This document shows positions 18,428 through 27,038 of a DNA stretch of 64,000 nt, one piece after another (positions within the stretch are counted from its first letter, which is position 1; every line of letters begins with the position of its first letter). The position numbers and the translations under genes are program-made. The notes under the pieces are model-generated. The model was given only the letters and a program-made list of their open reading frames with translations. It did not search any database and was not told the origin of the DNA. The DNA is taken from assembly GCF_010868145.1 (NCBI RefSeq), contig NZ_JAAGUY010000015.1:62001-126000 (forward strand). The letters run 5' to 3'. This DNA is from Nocardia cyriacigeorgica. GTDB taxonomy: Bacteria; Actinomycetota; Actinomycetes; Mycobacteriales; Mycobacteriaceae.

Positions 18428-19266
18428 GACAGTGTCTTCCTTTCCACTGTGCGTACGGCGAGATCGCCGAGCAGCCCGAGCAGGCCGTAGATGACCAGGC
18501 CGACCACGATGACATCGATCTGTCCGTACGTGCGGGCCTGGGTCATGAGGTAGCCGATGCCGCTGGTGGCATTGACCTGTTCGACCACGACCAGCGCGAG
18601 CCAGGAGATGGTCACCGCGAGCCGCAGCCCGGTGAAGAACCCGGGCAGCGAACCGGGCAGTGCGATCCTGCGGATGAACGCCGTCCGGGACAGGCCCACC
18701 GTTTCGGCGAGTTCGACGTAGCGCGCATCGACACTGCGTAGTTGCGCATGGGTGTTGATGTAGATGGGGATCAGCACACTGGTGGTGATGACGATGAGCT
18801 TCATCTGCTCACCGATACCGAACCACACGATGAACAGCGGGATCAGCGCGAGTGTCGGGATCGAGCGTTTGATCTGGATCGGCCCGTCCACCAGCGCCTC
18901 ACCGAGCCTGCTCAGTCCAGCGATCAGTGCGAGCACCACCCCGATGAGGACACCGAGCGCCAAGCTGAACCCGGCCCGCCGCAATGAGGTGAGCAGGTTG
19001 GCTTGCAGGCGGCCGTCGGCGATGAGGTCGCGTGCGGTCTGCGCGACCGTCCACGGTGCGGGCAGGGTTTCCGGGTCGAGTGCGCCGGACGCGGAGCCGA
19101 TGACCCACGCGCCGACCAGCAGCGCCGGACCAAGGGCCGCACCGAACGGGATCGCCCGCCCTGGCCCGAGCCTGCGACGGGTCCGCTGACGTGTGGCGAG
19201 TGCGGGAGCCGAGGTGGTGCGGGAGATACGTCCGAGAACGCCCGCGTCGGCAGTGTGAACGGCCAT
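18403..19266 (-). CDS. ABC importer permease (SsuC/TauC-like)
   Basis: A 287-residue inner-membrane protein with about six helices and the BPD_transp_1 coupling motif (YVELAETVGLSRTAFIRRIALPGSLPGFFTGLR, the EAA-like loop). The N-terminus is a basic cytoplasmic stretch. The ATG overlaps the stop of the binding-protein gene by one base (TGATG), so the two are coupled. It forms the channel of the importer encoded at 17681-20357. Confidence 0.92.
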   Translation of the reverse strand: MAVHTADAGVLGRISRTTSAPALATRQRTRRRLGPGRAIPFGAALGPALLVGAWVIGSASGALDPETLPAPWTVAQTARDLIADGRLQANLLTSLRRAGFSLALGVLIGVVLALIAGLSRLGEALVDGPIQIKRSIPTLALIPLFIVWFGIGEQMKLIVITTSVLIPIYINTHAQLRSVDARYVELAETVGLSRTAFIRRIALPGSLPGFFTGLRLAVTISWLALVVVEQVNATSGIGYLMTQARTYGQIDVIVVGLVIYGLLGLLGDLAVRTVERKTLSWRQTLGD

Positions 19267-20357
19267 CAGTTGCTCCCCGGTTCGAAGCTCGCGCCGACCT
19301 GGCCGACGGTTTCGGTGATGACGGCGTCGAAGCGCAGGTCGAAACCGTCTGCGGCCTGGATCTTTCGTGGCAACTCACCCGCGGCGTCGATGGCGTCGAT
19401 GGTGGCCTGCTGGCGATCGATCAGCCGCTGGTCCAGATGCGGGAAGGTGATGGTGCCGCGCGATGCCACGATGTGGCTCGCATCGTCGATGCCGATCTTC
19501 TGGTTGTCGACGTAGTACTTCTGGGCCCACTCGGCCCGGTGATCGTTCACCCACTGCCAGGACCGCACGTACGCGGCGACCAACGCCCGGGTGGCGGCGG
19601 CCTTAGCCGGATCGCGCACCACCTCGCGGCGGGCATACAGGTAGGTGAGCCCCGGATAGGTGCCCGCGGTGTCGGCGTCGGGGATCAACGAGGTGCCGGA
19701 GGTGCGCAGGAAGCGGGTGACATTCGGTTCACCGAGCGGCGCGATATCGACCTGACCGGTGCGCACCGCGTCGAGGAATTCGGCCAGCTGGATCCGTACC
19801 AACTCCACATCGGAGGTCGCCAGACCTGCCCTGTCGAGCAGCCGCAGCACCGCGGCCTGCTGCGAGGTGCCCTCGGCGTAGGCGATCTTCTTACCCTTGA
19901 TATCGGCGATGCCGTTCACCGAAACGCCAGGCGCCACCGCGAATTTCAATGACGCGGGGTCGATCTGCGACGCCGCGATGATCGGCACGTCCTGCTCGGC
20001 GGCGAGCGCGTGGATGGGCGGAACATCACCGACCCACGCCACATCGGCGGCACCCGCGCGGAAGGACTCCAGGATGGCCGGGCCACCGACGAAGTTGGCG
20101 AATTCGACCTCGAACGGCAGCTTGTCCAGCTCACCCGATAGCAACAGCTGGTGGCGCAGCAGTTCGGATTGGTCAGCGATCACCAGCTTGGTGCCCGGCG
20201 GCACCTCGGTGGGCAGCGGCCCGTCGACGACCGACCCCGCCTCGATATCGTCGGAGGCGCATCCGGTCAGCGCGAACGTCGCGAACGACAGTGCGGCGAG
20301 CAGGGCGGCGGCGGTCCGGCCGCGTGGGCCGGTGCGGAGGATACGAGGTCGAGCCAT
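19266..20357 (-). CDS. ABC importer substrate-binding lipoprotein (SsuA/NMT1-like)
   Basis: A 363-residue exported lipoprotein. A basic N-terminus and hydrophobic core end in the lipobox LTGC (cysteine at about 33). The mature part follows the SsuA/TauA/nitrate-binding fold: GPAILESFRAGAADVAWVGDVPPIHA, VNGIADIKGKKIAYAEGTS, EFLDAVRTGQVDIAPLGEP. It captures the substrate outside the membrane and is the first gene of the binding protein, permease, ATPase, monooxygenase operon. The preferred ligand (sulfonate, sulfate ester or other) cannot be read. Confidence 0.92.
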   Translation of the reverse strand: MARPRILRTGPRGRTAAALLAALSFATFALTGCASDDIEAGSVVDGPLPTEVPPGTKLVIADQSELLRHQLLLSGELDKLPFEVEFANFVGGPAILESFRAGAADVAWVGDVPPIHALAAEQDVPIIAASQIDPASLKFAVAPGVSVNGIADIKGKKIAYAEGTSQQAAVLRLLDRAGLATSDVELVRIQLAEFLDAVRTGQVDIAPLGEPNVTRFLRTSGTSLIPDADTAGTYPGLTYLYARREVVRDPAKAAATRALVAAYVRSWQWVNDHRAEWAQKYYVDNQKIGIDDASHIVASRGTITFPHLDQRLIDRQQATIDAIDAAGELPRKIQAADGFDLRFDAVITETVGQVGASFEPGSN

Positions 20358-20426
20358 GCGGGGAATTCAACAATCCGGGCGGCGGCCCGAACACCGTTAA
20401 CGACAGCGTGATCCGAACTCTGCCAC

Positions 20427-21581
20427 TCAGCGACCGGCGTCGACGCGTGCACCGATCTGCTGTTCGAACCGCTGCACGAACGGCGCCACCTGCTGGGCGA
20501 TGACGGAGTTGTACTCGACGGGACGTTGCCGCGGGTTGGCGTGCCCGGTGCCGTGCGGCAGCACCACCAACAGCGCGCCGTCGACGCCGCCGACCTCGTC
20601 GACGAGCACCTGGTGGGTACGTTCGACGTCGACCACCCCGTCGCGGGAGGGATTGTGCGGGCGGATGAACACGATCGCCGGGCGCGGTTTTCCGTCGGCG
20701 GGTTCGGACAGGGCCCGCAGATTGTCGATCGAACCGCCGGCGACGATGGCCAGGAACTGCGATTCGATCAGGCCGTTGCTGGCAACGTCGCTGGAGAAGA
20801 TCTTGTCGCGCAGCACCTCCCCCACCACCGCACGCAGGTCGCCGACGTGGATACCGGGCACACCCTCGCGATCGATGACCCGCTCACGGCGGGCATAGGT
20901 TTCGACGACCAGCCGCAGGGTCCTGCTCTCCCTGGCGCCGGGCAGCCAACCCATCCAGCGCACCATGTCCTGTCCGCGGCCGCGCTTATCGGGACGGACG
21001 GCGTTCAGATCCAGCGGTGTGCAATCCAGCATTACCGCGACCAGGCGCAACTCGCTGTCGGTGTGGATGTGCTGGCCTACCTCGAGTGCGATGACGCCAC
21101 CCATGCTGTGCCCGGTCAGCACGATATTGCGGATCCCGGACATGATCGCGGCCCGGATGATCAGATCGGCAATGACCTTGGTGTCGATACCGCGATTGTC
21201 ATAGCGGATCGCCCACACCACCCCCATCATGCTCAACGAGGGCAGAGCTTCGGCGGTGTCGGAGGCATTGAGCCCGCCGAGGCCGACCATATCGACGACC
21301 GCGGTGTCCCAATCACCGGGATCGGCGGGCGCCGAGATCGGGAGCAACGCCGGTTCGGTGCCGGCAAGCCGTTCCCGCTCCGGCGCGACATCGTGCACCA
21401 AGTACTGGACGAAACCGATCACCACGATCAGCACCACCACCGCGACCCGCGACAACGCCAACCGGGTGCGGCGCAACGTCGTCCAGGTGTGCCCGAACCG
21501 GGTTTCGGCCAGTCGGGCCCGCCGTCGCGCGTCGTCCCAGTCGGTGACAGTGGACGGGTGCCGATCGTCGGACGGCGACAT
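20427..21581 (-). CDS. Membrane-anchored alpha/beta hydrolase
   Basis: A 384-residue protein. Residues about 40-63 form one membrane helix (RLALSRVAVVVLIVVIGFV), so the hydrolase domain is probably outside. The nucleophile elbow is GHSMGG (LTGHSMGGVIALEVGQ); VAVMLDCTPLD and the late HGTGHANPR supply plausible acid and histidine. This resembles lipase/esterase-type proteins. ATG at 21581. It stands between the sulfonate operon and the B12 riboswitch, facing away from the latter. The substrate is unknown. Confidence 0.82.
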   Translation of the reverse strand: MSPSDDRHPSTVTDWDDARRRARLAETRFGHTWTTLRRTRLALSRVAVVVLIVVIGFVQYLVHDVAPERERLAGTEPALLPISAPADPGDWDTAVVDMVGLGGLNASDTAEALPSLSMMGVVWAIRYDNRGIDTKVIADLIIRAAIMSGIRNIVLTGHSMGGVIALEVGQHIHTDSELRLVAVMLDCTPLDLNAVRPDKRGRGQDMVRWMGWLPGARESRTLRLVVETYARRERVIDREGVPGIHVGDLRAVVGEVLRDKIFSSDVASNGLIESQFLAIVAGGSIDNLRALSEPADGKPRPAIVFIRPHNPSRDGVVDVERTHQVLVDEVGGVDGALLVVLPHGTGHANPRQRPVEYNSVIAQQVAPFVQRFEQQIGARVDAGR

Positions 21582-21657
21582 AATGTCACTGTAGGCACGC
21601 CGCGCGTGGCGCTGCCATGACCGCGACCCGGCGCCGAGCAGAACCCGACCGATCGGT

Positions 21658-21780
21658 AGAGTTCGGCCTCACCCTCGGTGGGTGCGGGAATCCGGTGCAA
21701 ATCCGGGACGGTCGCGCCACTGTGAGCGCCCTGAGGGCGCGAGTCAGACCTCCCCCACCGGACGAACTCTGGAGAGGCCG
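21658..21780 (+). promoter_or_regulatory. Cobalamin riboswitch
   Basis: The conserved B12-box core is visible: GGGAATCCGGTGCAAATCC, then GACGGTCGCGCCACTGTGAGC and GAGTCAGACCTC. A perfect 8-bp closing stem pairs AGAGTTCG (21658-21665) with CGAACTCT (21763-21770). GGCCTC (21666-21671) can pair with GAGGCC (21774-21779), a possible switching helix. It lies directly before the B12-type importer and should reduce its expression when adenosylcobalamin is plentiful. Confidence 0.9.
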
Positions 21781-21822
21781 CGACTTGCCTGTGGAGCACT
21801 GTTCATCGATGGTGCGCGCGCG

Positions 21823-22854
21823 ATGAGCCGTGTCCATGTCACGGTCGTGGTCCCGGTGCTGCTGGCCGCCTTGATGGTGGTGATGGTCCTGGCCACCGGG
21901 TTCGGGGCCGAATCGCTGCCGGTGTCCGGTGTGCTGGAGGTCCTGGAGCACCGGCTGACCGGGCGGATTCCACCGGACCCGGGGATGGACACCATCGTGT
22001 GGCAGCTGCGAGTGCCGCGCACGGTGCTCGCGGCGATCGTCGGTGCCGGTCTGGCCTTGGCGGGGGCCGCGATGCAAACGCTGGTGCGCAATCCGCTGGC
22101 CGATCCGTTTCTACTCGGCGTGTCCTCCGGTGCGGGTGTCGGGGCGGCCACGGTGATCACCTCCGGGGTGTTCGCGGGCGCCGGAATCTGGGCTTTGTCC
22201 GGTGGTGCCCTGGCAGGTGCGTTCGCGGCGGCGGCGTTGGTGTTCGCCATCGCGGTGAGCCAAGGTGGGCTGACGCCGCTGCGGCTCGTGCTGACCGGCA
22301 CGGTGCTCGCCTCGGCCTTCTCGGCGATGACCAGCTACCTGATCTTCCGTAGTACCGATCCGGCAGCGGCACAGTCGGTACTGTTCTGGCTGCTCGGCAG
22401 CCTGGCGGGTGCGGACTGGACCAAGATCGCGGTGCCACTTGTGGTGGTGGCCGCCGCCGCGCTGGCACTGGTCGCGGCCGCGGGCTGGCTCGATGCGCTG
22501 CACATGGGCGCCGATACCGCCGCATCGGTCGGCGTTCCGGTGCGTGAGCTGCGGATCGCGCTGTTCGTGCTGCTGGCCGTGCTGGTTGGGGTGCTCGTCG
22601 CGGTATCGGGCGGTATCGGCTTCGTCGGACTCGTTGTGCCGCATGCCGCCCGCCTCGTCGTCGGGCCACGACACCGCGCGTTGCTGCCCACATGCGCGCT
22701 GCTGGGCGCGTTGTTCCTGGTGATCGCCGACGCCGCGACGCGAGTCCTGGTTCGCCCCACAGAAATTCCGGTAGGTGTCTTGACCGGACTGATCGGAGCC
22801 CCCGCCTTCCTGATCTTGATGGGGCGGCGATACTACAGGTTCGGCGCGTCGTGA
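21823..22854 (+). CDS. btuC: ABC importer permease, cobalamin type (FecCD/BtuC family)
   Basis: A 343-residue permease with about nine or ten helices. FecCD family marks include LRVPRTVLAAIVGAGLALAG, MQTLVRNPLADPFLLGVSSGAG, SVLFWLLGSLAG and VSGGIGFVGLVVPHAARLVVG. The family serves B12, haem and ferric siderophores; the cobalamin riboswitch just upstream argues for a corrinoid. The ATG at 21823 is the first plausible start after the riboswitch but has no clear ribosome site. The stop overlaps the ATPase start (GTGA). Confidence 0.9.
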   Translation: MSRVHVTVVVPVLLAALMVVMVLATGFGAESLPVSGVLEVLEHRLTGRIPPDPGMDTIVWQLRVPRTVLAAIVGAGLALAGAAMQTLVRNPLADPFLLGVSSGAGVGAATVITSGVFAGAGIWALSGGALAGAFAAAALVFAIAVSQGGLTPLRLVLTGTVLASAFSAMTSYLIFRSTDPAAAQSVLFWLLGSLAGADWTKIAVPLVVVAAAALALVAAAGWLDALHMGADTAASVGVPVRELRIALFVLLAVLVGVLVAVSGGIGFVGLVVPHAARLVVGPRHRALLPTCALLGALFLVIADAATRVLVRPTEIPVGVLTGLIGAPAFLILMGRRYYRFGAS

Positions 22855-23636
22855 CCGGCGCGATCGTCACTGCCCATGATCTGGCCTGCGCGGCCGGTCG
22901 GCGTCAGGTGCTGACCGGCGTCGGCTTCGAGGTACGGGCCGGCGAGATGATCGGCATCGTCGGGCCGAATGGCGCAGGCAAGACGACGCTGCTGCGCACG
23001 CTCGCGGGTCTGACGAAGCCGCAGCATGGGCGTGTCCTGGTCGGCACCGAGGACCTGCATGCTCTCTCGCCGCGGCGACGAGCGCGGACGGTGGCCCTGG
23101 TGTCACAGGACGAACGCCCGCCCGACGATCTACTGGCCTGCGAGGTGGTCTCACTCGGCCTGACGCCGTATCTGCCGCCGTGGGGTGCGGGTTCGGCGCG
23201 TGAACGCGCGATCGTCGACGATGCCCTGGCCGCGGTCGATCTCGCGGGCTTCGGCGACCGCCCGGTCCACCGTCTCTCCGGCGGAGAACGGCAGCGGGTG
23301 CTGCTGGCGCGCGCACTCGTCCAGGACACGCCGGTGCTGCTACTGGACGAACCGACCAACCATCTCGATATCACCCATCGGCTCGAGCTGCTCGCCCATG
23401 CCCGGCGCCTGGATCGCACCGTGATCGCCGCGCTGCACGATCTGGCGCTGGCCGACCGCTACTGCGACCGGGTGCTCATCGTGCACGACGGACGTGCCCA
23501 TCCGCTCGAACCACCCGAAATCGCCCTGCGCGCCGACACCGTCGACACCGTGTTCGGAGTCAGGGCCACCCGTGTGCCGCACCCCGAGACCGGCGAGAAC
23601 CACCTGTTGATCACCCCGCGAGAGGCGGCGTCATGA
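22851..23636 (+). CDS. btuD: ABC importer ATP-binding protein, cobalamin type
   Basis: A 261-residue ATPase with Walker A GPNGAGKTT at about 38-46, signature LSGGERQRVLLARAL near 140, Walker B VLLLDEPTNHLD and H-loop ALHDLALADRYCDRVLIV, the BtuD/FhuC pattern. GTG at 22851 overlaps the permease stop, and its stop overlaps the ATG of the binding protein, so all three genes are coupled. It energises corrinoid uptake from the cytoplasmic side. Confidence 0.92.
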   Translation: MTGAIVTAHDLACAAGRRQVLTGVGFEVRAGEMIGIVGPNGAGKTTLLRTLAGLTKPQHGRVLVGTEDLHALSPRRRARTVALVSQDERPPDDLLACEVVSLGLTPYLPPWGAGSARERAIVDDALAAVDLAGFGDRPVHRLSGGERQRVLLARALVQDTPVLLLDEPTNHLDITHRLELLAHARRLDRTVIAALHDLALADRYCDRVLIVHDGRAHPLEPPEIALRADTVDTVFGVRATRVPHPETGENHLLITPREAAS

Positions 23637-24658
23637 CACACCCGATCCGAATGCTGTCCGCGGCCGCGCTGGCCGTGACGCTCGCCGCCTGCGGCAGCCC
23701 GAACGCCGCGACCGGTGATCTCACCGTGCGCAACTGCGGTGTGGAGTCGCGCTTCCCCGCTCCCGCCGAGCGTATGTTCGTCAACGACAGCAATATGATC
23801 TCGATGGCGCTGGCGCTTGACGCGCAGGACCAGATCGCTGCGGTTTCGAGCCTGCAACAGGACATCGACGTTCTCCGCAAGCACTACGGTCCCGCGGTGG
23901 ACGCGCTGAACTCGGTCGCCGACGAATCCCCTTCGCGCGAAACCGTCCTCGCCCAGGGGCCGGACATCGTCGTAGCCGGCTGGAACTACGGCTACGACGA
24001 ATCCAAGAACCTCACCCCCGAGTCGTTGCGCGCCGCAGGCATCGCCTCCTACATCCTCACCGAAAGTTGCAGGCAGCAGTCCGGGCAACGCCCCCGGGGC
24101 GTGGTCGAACCGTGGGCTGCGCTGCGCGAGGACCTCACCAACCTCGGCGCCATCACCGGCCGCGCCGACCGCGCCACCGAACTCGTCGACGATCTCGATC
24201 GCAGGCTCGCCGCCCTCGAGGCCGCGCCGAGACCCGAGCGGACCCCGCAGATCTTCCTGTTCGACAGCGGCAGCGACACCATCTTCTCCAGCGGCAGTTT
24301 CGGTGCGCCGCAGGCGATCCTGGACGCGGCAGGCGGACGCAACGTGCTCTCCGACGTCCCCGACACCTGGACCGCGGTCTCCTGGGAGCGGCTTGCAGGT
24401 GCCGACCCGGACGCGATCATGTTCGTCGACTACCCGATGCAGAGCTACGCACAGAAGGTCGAGATGCTGCGCGCCAAACCCGGCATCAACCAACTGCGGG
24501 CCGTCACCGAGGGGCGTTTCCTCAATCTGCCCTACGCCATGTGGACGAGCGGCCCGCTCAATATCGATGCGGCCGAACAGATCCGCAAGCAGCTCGAGCA
24601 GTGGGGCCTGGTGCCACCGTCGACCATCGAGCCCCGCTCGGACGACGCGATTCGCTGA
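23633..24658 (+). CDS. btuF: Corrinoid/iron-type substrate-binding lipoprotein (BtuF-like)
   Basis: A 341-residue lipoprotein; signal peptide with lipobox LAAC (Cys at about 20). The mature part has the class III (TroA/FepB) binding-protein layout: a first lobe, a long rigid helix and a second lobe (AERMFVNDSN, PDIVVAGWNYGY, AITGRADRATELVDDLD, ILDAAGGRNVL, LNIDAAEQIRKQL). It is the last gene of the riboswitch-controlled operon. The ligand is inferred from the riboswitch; iron-siderophore binding is the alternative. Confidence 0.88.
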   Translation: MTHPIRMLSAAALAVTLAACGSPNAATGDLTVRNCGVESRFPAPAERMFVNDSNMISMALALDAQDQIAAVSSLQQDIDVLRKHYGPAVDALNSVADESPSRETVLAQGPDIVVAGWNYGYDESKNLTPESLRAAGIASYILTESCRQQSGQRPRGVVEPWAALREDLTNLGAITGRADRATELVDDLDRRLAALEAAPRPERTPQIFLFDSGSDTIFSSGSFGAPQAILDAAGGRNVLSDVPDTWTAVSWERLAGADPDAIMFVDYPMQSYAQKVEMLRAKPGINQLRAVTEGRFLNLPYAMWTSGPLNIDAAEQIRKQLEQWGLVPPSTIEPRSDDAIR

Positions 24659-24673
24659 GCCGGCTATGCCCTG

Positions 24674-24689
24674 CCGGCCGCGCGGCCGG
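24674..24689 (+). terminator. GC palindrome after the B12 importer operon
   Basis: CCGGCC-GCGC-GGCCGG starts 16 nt after the btuF stop. It is a perfect 6-bp stem, or a fully self-complementary 16-mer, without a T-tract, as is common for actinobacterial terminators. Confidence 0.4.
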
Positions 24690-24860
24690 ATCCGCCCATG
24701 CGCGTGAGGCTCATCACATTCGCGCAGGTAGGGCGGCGTTTCGGGAAATCTCACACGCATTTTGTCGGACCCCGGGTCTACCGTCGACCGAGTGAGGCAC
24801 ACCTCGCACGGCCGTCATCATGCCGTCCCCCTCAGCGGTCGTGACGTTGGACACAAACGC

Positions 24861-24908
24861 GCGATATTCGCTTGTACGCGACTATCGCATTGCCAATATG
24901 ATCGCGCG
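24861..24908 (+). promoter_or_regulatory. Promoter and candidate MarR operator before 24909
   Basis: TATGAT (24897-24902) ends 6 nt before the GTG start, consistent with a leaderless transcript. Upstream, GCGATA (24861-24866) and TATCGC (24883-24888) form an inverted repeat spanning 28 bp, a candidate autoregulatory site. Confidence 0.4.
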
Positions 24909-25391
24909 GTGGCGAGTGAATTGGGATTCGGGGACGCGCTCGAGCGTTTCCTGACGGGCCTGTTCAGCGCGAGCCGATCCGACAGTGCCGACAAACTGGT
25001 CGAATTGGATCTGTCGCTCTCCCAGGCGCGTACCTTGTTCGTCCTCGGCCACGACGATCGTCAGCAACTGCCCATCCACGCCATCGCCGAACGACTCTCG
25101 TTATCGGTGACAGCGGCGGGGCGCAATGTGGATCGGCTCGTTCGTCTCGGGTTGGTGACCAGGGACGAAAGCCCAGAGGACCGCCGGGTCAAACTGGTCG
25201 GCCTCAGCGAGCACGGTCGCGAGGTCATCCACGATCAGATGATGTGCCATCGCGAAGCACTCGACCAACTGGTCGAACGCCTTCCGGACGACGTTCGTGA
25301 CGATCTGCACGCCGCCATCATCGGCGTGCTCGACTCCGGGGCACTCGCCTCGGTACCAACCCCAGCCGTATCGACGGGAGACCCCTCGTGA
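24909..25391 (+). CDS. MarR-family transcriptional regulator
   Basis: A 160-residue winged-helix protein: LSLSQARTLFVLGH, PIHAIAERLSLSVTAAGRNVDRL (recognition helix) and the wing RDESPEDRRVKLVGLSEHG. The GTG at 24909 follows a TATGAT box at 6 nt, and the open frame upstream is not protein-like. The MFS gene starts within its stop codon (GTGA), so regulator and pump are one operon, the usual layout for a drug-inducible efflux system. Confidence 0.88.
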   Translation: MASELGFGDALERFLTGLFSASRSDSADKLVELDLSLSQARTLFVLGHDDRQQLPIHAIAERLSLSVTAAGRNVDRLVRLGLVTRDESPEDRRVKLVGLSEHGREVIHDQMMCHREALDQLVERLPDDVRDDLHAAIIGVLDSGALASVPTPAVSTGDPS

Positions 25392-26959
25392 GCAAGTCCG
25401 CCGGCAGTACCGCCGCAGCGGTACCCGACAAGATAGACGGCGCCGTCCTCAAGGTCGCCGGTGTCGTCGTCCTCGGCGCCATCATGTCGATTCTCGACAT
25501 CACCGTGGTCAACGTCGCGCTGCCGACGTTCCAGACCGAGTTCGACGTCGCCAACTACTCCACGGTGGCCTGGACGGTCACCGCCTATACCCTCGCCCTG
25601 GCGACAGTGATCCCGCTGACCGGCTGGGCCGCAGACCGATTCGGCACCAAACGCCTCTACCTCGCCGCGCTGGTGCTGTTCACCGCCGGTTCGGTGCTGT
25701 GCGCGCTGGCCTGGAGCATCGAGGCGCTGATCGCGTTCCGCGTGATCCAGGGCCTCGGCGGCGGCATGCTGATGCCGCTTGGCATGACGATCATGACCAA
25801 GGCCGCCGGACCCGAGCGGATCGGCCGCCTCATGGCCATCCTCGGTGTCCCGATGCTGCTCGGCCCGATCCTCGGCCCGATTCTCGGCGGCTGGCTGCTC
25901 GACAACGCCACCTGGCACTGGATCTTCCTGATCAACCTGCCCATCGGCGCCATCTCGCTGGTCTATGCCTACGTTGTGCTACCCAAGGACGATCCGCAGC
26001 CGAGCGAGAGCTTCGACTTCATCGGCATGCTGATGCTCTCGCCCGGTCTGGCACTGTTCCTGTTCGGAGTTTCCACGATTCCGGAGGAAGGCACGGTCAC
26101 CGCGCCGAAGGTGTGGGCGACGATGCTCATCGGCGGACTGCTGGTGATCGCGTTCGTGTTCTACTCGTTCAAGCCCGAGCATCCGCTGCTGGACCTGCGG
26201 CTGTTCAAGAACTTCAACCTGTCGATCTCGACGATCACCATGTTCCTGTTCGCGGCCTCCTTCTTCGGTGGTTTGCTGCTGGTGCCCACCTACTTCCAGC
26301 AGGTGCGCGGTGAGAGCGCGCTGATGGCGGGTCTGCTGGTCGTACCGCAGGGTCTCGGCACCATGCTGACCATGCCGCTGGCGGGTGCGCTGGCCGACAA
26401 GCTGCCGGTCGGCCGGATCGCCCCGATCGGCTTGGCGGCGATCACCGCCGCGATGTTCGGGCTGTCGCAGACCGATGCGCACACCTCCTACCCGGTGCTG
26501 ATGGGTCTACTGTTCGTCCTCGGTCTCGGTATGGGTGGCACCATGATGCCGCTGATGACGGCCGCGCTGCGGACCCTCGCCGAGCATGAGGTGGCCCGTG
26601 GTTCGACGCTGCTCAACATCGCGCAGCAGATCGCGAGTTCGGTCGGTGTCGCCATCATCTCGGTGGTGCTGACCAACCAGTTCAAGGCGTCGGAACCGGT
26701 GTCGGCGGCGCAAGCCGTCGGTGAAGCCGAACGCACCGGCACTCCACCGGATCCGTCGATCCTGGAGTACATCCAGTCGCTGGGCGCGAAATTCGAGTCG
26801 ATGGTTCTCGACGATATGGCGTCGGCGTTCTCCACCAGCTACCTGGTCGCGGCATTCCTGTGCGTGGTCACGCTGATCGCGTCGTTCTTCCTGCCCCGCA
26901 AGAAGGAAGCGGCGCCCGCCGAGGGTGAACAGCCCAAGGCTCCGGTCATGATGCACTGA
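25388..26959 (+). CDS. DHA2-family (EmrB/QacA-type) multidrug efflux transporter, 14 TMS
   Basis: A 523-residue major-facilitator proton antiporter of the 14-helix class. Motif C-type and DHA2 features are ILDITVVNVALPTFQ in helix 1, TGWAADRFGTKRLYL (loop 2-3 motif A) and MLLGPILGPILGGWLLD. The C-terminal tail is charged. GTG start at 25388 overlaps the MarR stop, so expression is probably derepressed by the MarR ligand. Substrates unknown. Confidence 0.93.
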   Translation: MSKSAGSTAAAVPDKIDGAVLKVAGVVVLGAIMSILDITVVNVALPTFQTEFDVANYSTVAWTVTAYTLALATVIPLTGWAADRFGTKRLYLAALVLFTAGSVLCALAWSIEALIAFRVIQGLGGGMLMPLGMTIMTKAAGPERIGRLMAILGVPMLLGPILGPILGGWLLDNATWHWIFLINLPIGAISLVYAYVVLPKDDPQPSESFDFIGMLMLSPGLALFLFGVSTIPEEGTVTAPKVWATMLIGGLLVIAFVFYSFKPEHPLLDLRLFKNFNLSISTITMFLFAASFFGGLLLVPTYFQQVRGESALMAGLLVVPQGLGTMLTMPLAGALADKLPVGRIAPIGLAAITAAMFGLSQTDAHTSYPVLMGLLFVLGLGMGGTMMPLMTAALRTLAEHEVARGSTLLNIAQQIASSVGVAIISVVLTNQFKASEPVSAAQAVGEAERTGTPPDPSILEYIQSLGAKFESMVLDDMASAFSTSYLVAAFLCVVTLIASFFLPRKKEAAPAEGEQPKAPVMMH

Positions 26960-26980
26960 GTCGAGCAGTCGGCGAATGTC

Positions 26981-27017
26981 GATGATCCCCGCGTGAATCG
27001 TTCACGCGGGGATCATC
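26981..27017. terminator. Perfect 17-bp hairpin, bidirectional terminator
   Basis: GATGATCCCCGCGTGAA (26981-26997) and its exact reverse complement (27001-27017) flank a TCG loop between the convergent MFS gene and the lysozyme-domain gene. It fits a bidirectional terminator. Confidence 0.8.
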
Positions 27018-27038
27018 GCGTTCATCGACCGGGAATGT

